Shown: positions 50,654 through 57,565 of the stretch, one piece after another
How the letters are laid out: each line of letters starts with the position of its first letter
How positions within the stretch are numbered: the first letter of the stretch is position 1
Assembly: GCF_900113015.1 (NCBI RefSeq)
Contig: NZ_FONV01000006.1
Coordinates: 248,001-312,000, forward strand
Direction of reading: 5' to 3'
Length of the DNA stretch: 64,000 bases
DNA from: Actinoplanes philippinensis
Lineage (GTDB): Bacteria > Actinomycetota > Actinomycetes > Mycobacteriales > Micromonosporaceae
The notes under the pieces: model-generated
What the model saw: only the letters and a program-made list of their open reading frames with translations
Told to the model about the DNA's origin: nothing
Database searches by the model: none
Translations under genes and position numbers: made by a program

Positions 50654-52082
50654 CGGCGCGGGGCCGCCGGTGGGACAGGCCCCGGTACAGACGGGTCAGG
50701 GCGAGCACCGCGCAGAGGGCGGCCACCGCGAGGATCGCGTGCCCGACGTCCGGCGCCCACAGCCGGAGTTTCGCGAGGTCGGCGCCGTTCCAGAGGGAGG
50801 GGGTCAGCCACCCGGCGGCGCCGGCGAGGGCGGCGCACCCGGCGACCGGCGCCAGGACCCGGCGGACCGGGCGGATCCACGACCGGACCACGGCGGCGGC
50901 CAGCAGCGCGGCCGCCCCGAGCAGCCCGATGAGCGCCCACCGGTGCATCGGGTCCTCGGCGGCGTCGGCGGGCACGCCACCGAGCAGCAGGCGCGCGACA
51001 TTGAACGCCCCGGAGCTGAGCGGCCCGTCCATCGGCAGGCCGTAGATGTTGGTCAGGACGACCACGGCCAGGCCCGCGTCGGGGGCCAGGACGATGTGGC
51101 TGAAGTAGTTCGGGGTCGCGCCGGCGTGCCAGACGATGCGGGCGCCGACGCCGTCGAGGGTGCTGTTCTGCCAGCCGAAGCCGTATGTGCCGTGGCCGGT
51201 GTCGGCGGTTCCGGTGTGCATCCGGGTCAGGGCGTCCGCGCCGAGGATCCGGGGGTCGCCGTTGAGCTGGAACATCGTGTACCGCGTCAGGTCGTCGAGT
51301 CCGGCGGCGAGGAACCCGTACGGCACTCCGGCGGTGTCGAAGGGTGTGGCGAAGCGCTGTGGCCGGCCCAGGTAGTAGCGGTGGCCGGCGGGCAGTCCCA
51401 CGGCGGTGGCCTCGGCGGCGGTGGCCGCGGCGTGGGTCATGCCGAGCGGGTCGAGGACGTGACGGCGCAGGTAGCCGCCGAAACTGTCGCCGGTGACGTT
51501 CTCCACCAGCGCGCCGAGGATCATGTAGTTGGCATCGCTGTAGGCGTACCCCTGACCGAGGGGTTTGATCGGCCGTAGGCCGGCCAGGTCGCGCACCGAT
51601 CTCGCCAGGCCGCCGGGATCGTTGTCGTAGCGGTCGGTCAGGTCGCTGCTCCAGACCTGCGGCAGTCCGCTGGTGTGCGTCAGCAGGTGACGGACGGTGA
51701 CCGTCCGCGCGGTGGTCTCGTCACCGAGGCGCAGCCACGGCAGGTAGGTGACGGCCGCCGTGTCGAGGTCGATCCGGCCGCTGTCGGCGAGCTGGGTGAC
51801 CGCGAGGGCGGTGAACGACTTGCTGGTCGACCCGAGCATGAACGGCGTCGTGGTGGTGATCGGCCGTCCGTCGCCGTCGACGCCCCAGGCGCCACGCTGG
51901 ATCACCCGGTCGCCGCGGATCACCGCGAACGCCAGGCCGGGCGCCTTGATCCTCGCCATGTACTCGTGCAGGTATCTCTCGGTGGCCGGCTCACCGCCGG
52001 CCGCCGCGACCGGCGAGGCCGGCAGCAGCGAGGCCAGGCAGGCGATCATCGCGCCCGCCGTCCGGATCCAGGTTCTTCCCAT
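50589..52082 (-). CDS. serine beta-lactamase-fold hydrolase with membrane C-terminus
   Basis: This 497-residue exported protein has a signal peptide ending SPVAAAG. The class C-like fold has the nucleophile motif GSTSK (Ser85, Lys88), the YSDAN motif (Tyr181) and a late HAGATPN in place of the KTG box. Residues beyond 370 include three or four membrane helices (ALIGLLGAAALLAAAVV, then two more). Such proteins are esterases, D-aminopeptidases or penicillin-binding relatives rather than true beta-lactamases. The Arg/Ala/Gly-rich end is encoded within a tandem repeat. Confidence 0.83.
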   Translation of the reverse strand: MGRTWIRTAGAMIACLASLLPASPVAAAGGEPATERYLHEYMARIKAPGLAFAVIRGDRVIQRGAWGVDGDGRPITTTTPFMLGSTSKSFTALAVTQLADSGRIDLDTAAVTYLPWLRLGDETTARTVTVRHLLTHTSGLPQVWSSDLTDRYDNDPGGLARSVRDLAGLRPIKPLGQGYAYSDANYMILGALVENVTGDSFGGYLRRHVLDPLGMTHAAATAAEATAVGLPAGHRYYLGRPQRFATPFDTAGVPYGFLAAGLDDLTRYTMFQLNGDPRILGADALTRMHTGTADTGHGTYGFGWQNSTLDGVGARIVWHAGATPNYFSHIVLAPDAGLAVVVLTNIYGLPMDGPLSSGAFNVARLLLGGVPADAAEDPMHRWALIGLLGAAALLAAAVVRSWIRPVRRVLAPVAGCAALAGAAGWLTPSLWNGADLAKLRLWAPDVGHAILAVAALCAVLALTRLYRGLSHRRPRAGSPAADPVAGTPSRRAGLTGR

Positions 52083-52112
52083 CTCGTACGCCTCCCCCGC
52101 GTCCGGAACGTG

Positions 52113-52349
52113 TCAGCCGATCTGGGTCAGCAGTTTCTCCAGCGCGGCCAGGCGCTGACGGACCTCGCCGAGCTCGGTGCGCACACCGGTCAGGTCGTCG
52201 GCCACCCGGCCGGCCAGCTGCCGGTAGTTGTCCTCGCGGGCCGCGGCGAACCGGGCCCGGTAGACGCCGAACGCGATGAGCCCGATCGTGGCGGCCACCG
52301 CCACGACGATCACGGCGACGGCGATGACGGAGGTCTGGGCGATGTCCAT
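52113..52349 (-). CDS. small membrane protein with coiled-coil tail
   Basis: In this 78-residue protein, residues 5-30 form a membrane helix (IAVAVIVVAVAATIGLIAFG), and the rest is a charged helix with leucine heptads (LTGVRTELGEVRQRLAALEKL). It starts 3 bases after the ArsR-type gene stop, so the two are cotranscribed. It could be a membrane partner or sensor, but no function is known. Confidence 0.7.
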   Translation of the reverse strand: MDIAQTSVIAVAVIVVAVAATIGLIAFGVYRARFAAAREDNYRQLAGRVADDLTGVRTELGEVRQRLAALEKLLTQIG

Positions 52350-52352
52350 GGC

Positions 52353-52676
52353 TCACTTCCCCTTGTCTGCGGCCGGGCCCGGAAGGGTCACCGTCGGGGC
52401 GGCCGCTGCGATCGCGTCGAGGTCGAGGGTCACCACGAACGGGACAGCCTCGACATACTTCACCGAGCTGCCGTCGGCGGCGGTCACCAGCTCGCCGGTG
52501 ACCAGGCCGGCCGCCTCCAGCTTCTGCAGGTGCATGTAGAGCAGTGGCCGGTTCATCCGCAGCCGCCGGGCCAGCTCGCTGACGTAGGTGCGGCCGTCGG
52601 TGAGGGCGGCGAGGATCCGCAGCCGATGCGGGCTGGCGAGCGCGGCCAGCAGAGACACCAGCTCGTCCCCGGTCAT
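52353..52676 (-). CDS. ArsR-type winged-helix regulator
   Basis: This 107-residue regulator has the HTH segment ALASPHRLRILAALTDGRTY, then VSELARRLRMNRPLLYMHLQ and a wing KLEAAGLVTGELV. The C-terminal part is hydrophobic with an Asp/Ala-rich end and no metal-binding cysteines. It starts at ATG 52676 with GAGAGGGG upstream. Two inverted repeats lie just before it. The next gene encodes a small membrane protein that may be its target or partner. Confidence 0.8.
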   Translation of the reverse strand: MTGDELVSLLAALASPHRLRILAALTDGRTYVSELARRLRMNRPLLYMHLQKLEAAGLVTGELVTAADGSSVKYVEAVPFVVTLDLDAIAAAAPTVTLPGPAADKGK

Positions 52677-52698
52677 CGGCTGCCCCTCTCCTCCGGCC

Positions 52699-52743
52699 GT
52701 CAGATTTCTCTGACACCCCCCTGTCGCAAAAGACTGACAGGGG
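52699..52743. promoter_or_regulatory. two inverted repeats before the ArsR-type gene
   Basis: GTCAGA-TTTC-TCTGAC (52699-52714) is perfect. CCCCTGTC (52718-52725) and GACAGGGG (52736-52743) form an 8-base stem around 10 bases. They share CTGAC/CTGTC half-sites and are likely autoregulatory operators. Confidence 0.5.
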
Positions 52744-52917
52744 TGGGCCGGAGGTGTCAAGTCCACTGCGGAGACAGCGTCAGGGCGGGATCAGCCCGGC
52801 TCACCACCCGCCGCCGTCCGCCGGTGGCACGGCGGCTCGCCCGGAGGGCCGGGACGGCGGGCCGGCTCGGCCGGGCACGGCGCGCGATGGGCTGCCGAGC
52901 CGAGCCTGTCCGCTCGC

Positions 52918-53706
52918 CTAGGCCGGCCGGCGCCACATCAGGTAGGCGACGCCGGCCCAGCCCGACAGCACCGCCACCACCCCGATCATCAGGGCGTCCC
53001 GGCCGACGGTGTCCACCAGGTGCAGCACCGCCCAGGTCAGGGCCCAGGTGATCAGTATCGCCGGGGTGAGCAGGACACTGGCTCCCACGGTCGCGGCGGC
53101 CACCTTGCGCAGCGGCTTCTCCAGCCAGCCCGCGACGGCGATCCCGGCGCCCCACGGCAGCGACCAGACCAGCGCGGCCTGCCCCAGGAACGTCACCTCC
53201 TCGCCGAGCAGCACGAGCGGGACGGGCAGCACCACCGCGACCAGCAGTCCCGCCACGACCCAGCGCACCCGCTCCGGCCGCCACCGCAACCCTCGATGCC
53301 AGAGCACCGCGGCCGCCACACAGCAGGCGACCGTCATCGCGGCGACCAGCACGGCGGTCAAGGGCATCAACACCACCAGGAGGTACGTCGGAAACCCGCT
53401 CCCACCGCGAATGTTGAACCAGTCCCGCGACGCCGCGATCCCGCCACCGACCAGTTGCAGCGAACAGACGAACGTCACCACCGCCGCGACCCGCGCGTGC
53501 CGGGGGCTGAGGAGCAGCACCACCGAACAGACCAGGACGGCGCTGAGCAGCGGCCACAGCGCCGGAATCGTCGACCACCCGAACAGCTCGGTGCCCCGCG
53601 CCACCCGGCGCGCCGCCCACAGAGCCGCCAGCAGGGCCACCAGCCCAGATCCCATGATCACAACCCCGGCCGCGAACGCCGGTCTGCGAGCGAGCTGTCG
53701 TTCCAC
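52918..53706 (-). CDS. polytopic membrane protein, unknown
   Basis: This 262-residue protein has about seven hydrophobic helices (AAGVVIMGSGLVALLAALW, LLSAVLVCSVVLLL, TYLLVVLMPLTAVLVAAMTV and others) and few polar loops. No transporter or enzyme motif is evident. It lies alone between the ArsR pair and a divergent DUF397 gene. The 52744-52917 spacer upstream of the ArsR gene has no recognisable gene. Confidence 0.65.
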   Translation of the reverse strand: MERQLARRPAFAAGVVIMGSGLVALLAALWAARRVARGTELFGWSTIPALWPLLSAVLVCSVVLLLSPRHARVAAVVTFVCSLQLVGGGIAASRDWFNIRGGSGFPTYLLVVLMPLTAVLVAAMTVACCVAAAVLWHRGLRWRPERVRWVVAGLLVAVVLPVPLVLLGEEVTFLGQAALVWSLPWGAGIAVAGWLEKPLRKVAAATVGASVLLTPAILITWALTWAVLHLVDTVGRDALMIGVVAVLSGWAGVAYLMWRRPA

Positions 53707-53837
53707 ACCCTCCCCAACGCCCGCACCCCGCGGCCGACATCGGTCCGATACCGGATACCCCGCCGACGGACACCGACCCGGAGATTCAGTCCACCGAGCG
53801 ATGGCCGACGCATTTCCGCGGCATTAGTATCGGCCCC

Positions 53838-54038
53838 GTGGAACCAGCCTGGAGAAAGAGTTCGTATTCTGTCGCGAACAGCGCATGTGTGGAGATCGCC
53901 GTTTCCGGCGACCGGGAATCAATCATGGTGCGGGACTCGAAGAACCCGGACGCCGGCATCCTGACCTACCCGGCGGAGTCCTGGCGCTCCTTCCTGACCG
54001 GCCTTCGCACCGGCGCAATCCGTCGTCCGCAGAGATAG
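53838..54038 (+). CDS. DUF397 protein
   Basis: This 66-residue protein has the standard DUF397 pattern: WRKSSYSVANSACVEIAV, then VRDSKNPDAGILTYPAESWR and a final WRSFLTGL region. These small proteins are abundant in streptomycetes and relatives, often beside XRE regulators, and appear to act in developmental regulation. No XRE gene is adjacent. It starts at GTG 53838, and its last 73 bases overlap a convergent gene. Confidence 0.9.
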   Translation: MEPAWRKSSYSVANSACVEIAVSGDRESIMVRDSKNPDAGILTYPAESWRSFLTGLRTGAIRRPQR

Positions 54039-54730
54039 CCGAGACCGATAGCAGCTACGCCAACCAGCACATACCCCTGCATTGAGGCACCGATGGCCGG
54101 CACGGGCGGCCGCGGTTGCACCCGGCGGACGGATTCCGCACTCTCGAATTCACTGTTGACGATCGCGAGAAACCGACGCCGTCGCGGCCTCGCGTGAGTG
54201 CCGATCCATTCCTCGCGCACCCGGGCCCACCATTGCAATGAAATAGGGCTCTCGAACATGCTCGACGTCATGGACCGCAGTTCCTCGTCATCAATTTCGC
54301 CGAGTTCCCAGATGGTGAGCCAATACATCATCGTCAGGTTGGCATAGGTCTCCTGCTTCCAGTGCGGACTGTCGGCCGCCTTCACATCAAGAACCTCCAT
54401 CAGGCCGGGGTTCTCGATCGCCATTCTCATCAGCTCCATGTGGTGCTGACGCTCGATGTCGGCCAGCTCCTGCCGCGTCTGCCGCTGCTGATAGAGCAAC
54501 GAAGCGCCGACACCGCAGAGTGCGACCGCGGACAGCACGGCCGAGATCCCGCCGAAGGCTTCTCCGATGTCGGCCAGCCGGTCCCATGGCAGAGCCGTGC
54601 CCACCAGTCCGGCCATCACCAACGGACCGGCCAGCACGAGAACAGCCAGCACCAGCAGACCTGCGCACAGAACGATGCGGGCTTCACGGAATCCACGGGT
54701 CTCCGTGACCCTGCGCCAGCGAACCACCAT
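53966..54730 (-). CDS. DUF6082-like membrane protein
   Basis: This 254-residue protein has two N-terminal membrane helices (IVLCAGLLVLAVLVLAGPLV and a second including SAVLSAVALCGVGASLLYQQ), a soluble helical domain (RQTRQELADIERQHHMELMR, MMYWLTIWELGEIDDEELR), and a C-terminal helix (VLVGVAAIGLGYLCGRR). The order matches DUF6082, a family common in actinomycetes with unknown function. ATG 54730 has GGAGGG 5 bases upstream. It overlaps DUF397 tail to tail. Confidence 0.72.
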   Translation of the reverse strand: MVVRWRRVTETRGFREARIVLCAGLLVLAVLVLAGPLVMAGLVGTALPWDRLADIGEAFGGISAVLSAVALCGVGASLLYQQRQTRQELADIERQHHMELMRMAIENPGLMEVLDVKAADSPHWKQETYANLTMMYWLTIWELGEIDDEELRSMTSSMFESPISLQWWARVREEWIGTHARPRRRRFLAIVNSEFESAESVRRVQPRPPVPAIGASMQGYVLVGVAAIGLGYLCGRRIAPVRRPVRKERQDSAG

Positions 54731-54848
54731 GGCAACCCTCCACGACAATCCATCCCAGGGTGAATGCACAGCGCAATCGCATCATCACTAAGGGCAACTA
54801 TCGCTGGGGTTTTGACTCTCCCACCGTGTCAGAGGGGAGCTTCGAGGC

Positions 54849-55758
54849 ATGCATCCATTTGTCGGCTCGGGGCCCTACTGTTATGCCAACTCGCTGGTCA
54901 TGGTTCTCGGGGCGGGCGCTCCGCCGCCGTCCGTGGTGGAGGTTCTGACCGGGTCGCCGTTCGGGTTCGAGTTGCTCGGGGGGCGGCTGCCGCTTTTCGA
55001 CCCGTACGGCTGGGACCCCCGATCAAGGGCTCGACCTGGCGATCGGGCTGCTGGGGTGGGAGTGCCGGCGGGACTGGGCCGAGGACGAGCAGACCGCTCT
55101 CGGGAGACTTCGGGACGCGGACGGGCCGGTGCTCGTCGGGCCGGTGGAGTTCGGGCTGCTGCGCCACATTCCGGGGATGACCGGGCCGATCAGGTCGGAT
55201 CACTTCGTGGTCGTGCTCGGTGTCGACGGAGATCTGGTCCGATTCCACGATCCGCACGGATTCCCCTACGCGACGCTGCCCGTTTCCCACTTCCTCGCCG
55301 CCTGGCGCGCCGACACGATCGGGTACCGGGCCCACCCGTACACGATGCGCAGTGGTTTTGTGAACGTCGATGCGGTGACCGGCGATGACGCGCTACGCGC
55401 CGCACTGCCGGGAGCCGCCGCCTGGCTTCGCGGTCGTGATCTCCCGGTGCCGCCCGGCACGATCGGTGGCGCGGACGGGCTGCACCGGCTGGCCGAGCAG
55501 GTCACCGACGGGCTGGAACCGGAGGCACGCGATCATCTGATCCATTTCGCGGTACGGGTCGGCGCACGGCGGCTGGCCGACGCGGCCACCGCACTGGCCG
55601 GGCTGGGCCTCGGCCGCGCGGCGGCGATCGCGACCCGGCAGGCGCGGTTCGTCGGCAGTCTCCAGTACGACCTGGTCAGCGGAGACGACAAGGCCGTCGC
55701 CGGAACGTTGCGCCGGCTGGCGCCTACCTACCCGGAACTGGCGGACACGCTGGGCTGA
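54849..55758 (+). pseudogene. BtrH-N-like/cysteine-peptidase-fold protein interrupted by a +1 frameshift
   Basis: The first frame reads HPFVGSGPYCYANSLVMVLG, then FELLGGRLPLFDPYGWDP. At the C5 run 55016-55020 it leaves frame. The continuation from 55021 reads DQGLDLAIGLLGWECRRDWA, later VGPVEFGLLRHIPG, SDHFVVVLGVDGDLVRFHDP, and then an uninterrupted C-terminal domain to 55758. The Cys, His and Asp positions fit a papain/C39-like fold as in butirosin BtrH N-domains. One extra C would explain everything. It may be a sequencing error, a phase-variable tract or a true mutation. Both halves keep good coding quality, so decay is recent at most. Confidence 0.7.
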
Positions 55759-55973
55759 CCTGGGGCGCGTCCGGGACCGCGGCCTCGTCGGCGGTCCCGG
55801 ACGTCCTCATGAGGTTCCGGACTCGCTCATGAGCCGAAGGCCTTCACCTCCAGGAGGCAGAATCTTTCACCCGATAGACCCGCGGTCTATGGCAGGTCAC
55901 CCTGACGTACGAAAACGTTATCGGCAAGGTTCCAGGAACATGAACTGTGAACGGAGGGCAACCCCCGAACCCG
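55759..55973. other. convergent spacer with a third CGAAAACGTTAT copy
   Basis: This 215-base gap between two convergent genes holds the 12-mer CGAAAACGTTAT at 55910-55921, which resembles the motifs around sigma A. Nothing else stands out beyond short GC-rich stems. Confidence 0.3.
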
Positions 55974-57386
55974 TCAGGACACCCGGGCGACCTTGATCGA
56001 CGAGGTCGTCGCCCCCGCCGCCGGATAGGCGGCGCTGCCGTCGGCGTACGCCTTGAAGGCCTGGTAGGAGTGGTCCTTGACGGCGATGCTCAACCGGCCG
56101 CCGACCGCCTTGCCGGTGCCCGAGTCGTACAGCTGCGCCGCGATCCCGGATCCCGACTGCCAGGACAGCAGCATCCGCCCCGTCCCGTACGACACCAGGT
56201 GCGGATGGGCCGACGCGATCCCGGTGTCGATCGTGGACGTCGACTTGCCGGTGGTGAACCTCTCCAGCCGGATCTTGCCGCCCTGGCTCCACGCGGTCCA
56301 GTAGCCGCTCGATCTCGCCAGCACCAGGTCGCCGCCGAACAGCGTGCCGTCACAGGTCCCGGCCGCGACCGTCCGGTACGGGTTGGGCTGCGCGATCCGG
56401 CACGAGTTGTCGGTGGCGCACACCGCCACGAACCGTTTCGTCCGTGGATCCCACACCACCCGCGAGGTCCACGCGTGGCTGCAGCCGACCTCGAACGCGT
56501 CCCTGTGCCCGGTCAGCAGTTTGCCGCTCGCGTCGACCACCTGCAGCCGGTCGCCCTCGTGGACGTCGACGCAGTTGCCGTTCTGCACGGTGATCGCCAC
56601 ACCGAAGTAGGCGGCCCAGTCCGACCCGTTGGTCGCCAGCCGGCCGTGGTGCTGGTACCACCAGATGAACCGGGCGCCGTCGTCGTAACCGGTACGGCTT
56701 CCGGTCAGGTTGGTGACCTGCCGCTCCCAGACCGGTTTGCCGTTCAGGTCGAACCGGATCATGTGCATCGTGTTGCACGGGCTGGACGTGCCCCCGCAGA
56801 GCGCCCCGCCACCGCAGTTGCCCTTACGCGTCAGCAGGACGACCCCGCCCTCGGCGTCGGCCTGGACATCCTGCAGATCGATGCCGGTGAAGCTGGTGGG
56901 GGTGCCGACGAGCTTGTCGTCGCAGCCCAGCCTGCCGAGGTAGACCTTCCCGTTCGTGCCGAGCCACGCCAGCCACGACCCGCCGTCGGGCCGGGCCGCG
57001 ATCGCCATCGGCAGGTTCTCGGTGTCGCCTTCCTGCCCGTAGCCGGCGACCTTCGCCGGCAGCGACACCTGCGTCACCTTGGCCGACGGCGTGGCCGACA
57101 CCGTGCGGGCGCAGCCACCGGCGGTGGTGGCGGCCGCCGGCGGGGCGCTGGGCGCGGCGGCGCCCGGCGCGGAGGATCCGGCGGACGGCACGGCGCCCGA
57201 CGGCGGCACGACTCCGGTGGACGGGCCGGCCGCCGATGCCGGGGCCGCGGCCTGCTGACCGGGCACCGGACCGGCCGCCTCTTCCTGCGCCGGATCCGTG
57301 CCCGTGCCGGTCGAGCAGGCGGCCAGGGCGACGACCGTGAAGGCCCCCGCCCACAGAGCCCGCCACCGTCCCGCGAATGGTTTCAT
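55974..57386 (-). CDS. secreted lipoprotein with a propeller-like domain related to sigma B
   Basis: This 470-residue lipoprotein has lipobox VVALAAC (Cys24 or near) and a long Ala/Pro/Ser linker. Residues 110-470 form a beta-rich domain with repeated blades (GGSWLAWLGTNGKVYLGRLG, VVLLTRKGNCGGG, GYWTAWSQGGKIRLERF, RMLLSWQSGSGIAAQLYDSG). Several blocks match the outer domain of the divergent sigma B protein: VGCSHAWTSRVVWDP against WGCSHNTGIALAAEK, and CDGTLFGGDLV against CGEPFGGDGGG. Four or more Cys pairs suggest disulphides. GGGAGT precedes the ATG. Function unknown; probably a surface ligand sensor or glycan-binding protein. Confidence 0.8.
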   Translation of the reverse strand: MKPFAGRWRALWAGAFTVVALAACSTGTGTDPAQEEAAGPVPGQQAAAPASAAGPSTGVVPPSGAVPSAGSSAPGAAAPSAPPAAATTAGGCARTVSATPSAKVTQVSLPAKVAGYGQEGDTENLPMAIAARPDGGSWLAWLGTNGKVYLGRLGCDDKLVGTPTSFTGIDLQDVQADAEGGVVLLTRKGNCGGGALCGGTSSPCNTMHMIRFDLNGKPVWERQVTNLTGSRTGYDDGARFIWWYQHHGRLATNGSDWAAYFGVAITVQNGNCVDVHEGDRLQVVDASGKLLTGHRDAFEVGCSHAWTSRVVWDPRTKRFVAVCATDNSCRIAQPNPYRTVAAGTCDGTLFGGDLVLARSSGYWTAWSQGGKIRLERFTTGKSTSTIDTGIASAHPHLVSYGTGRMLLSWQSGSGIAAQLYDSGTGKAVGGRLSIAVKDHSYQAFKAYADGSAAYPAAGATTSSIKVARVS

Positions 57387-57457
57387 CGTGTACTCCCAGA
57401 TCCGAACGTCCTGACACCGGATATGGCGAGCCCCGCACCGGCGGCATAACAAGAAAT

Positions 57458-57475
57458 CCGGAGAGAGATCTCCGG
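57458..57475. promoter_or_regulatory. CCGGAGA-GAGA-TCTCCGG inverted repeat in the sigma B/lipoprotein spacer
   Basis: Perfect seven-base arms around four bases lie 72 bases from the lipoprotein start and 90 bases from the sigma B start. The central position fits joint regulation of both genes. Confidence 0.4.
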
Positions 57476-57565
57476 GCGGAACCGGCGGCCGTGCGGTAAC
57501 AGGATTTCGGGGAGACATTCGTCAACCTCGCGGGCCGGCCGTCCGGCGGTACCCTGCCTGACGCC

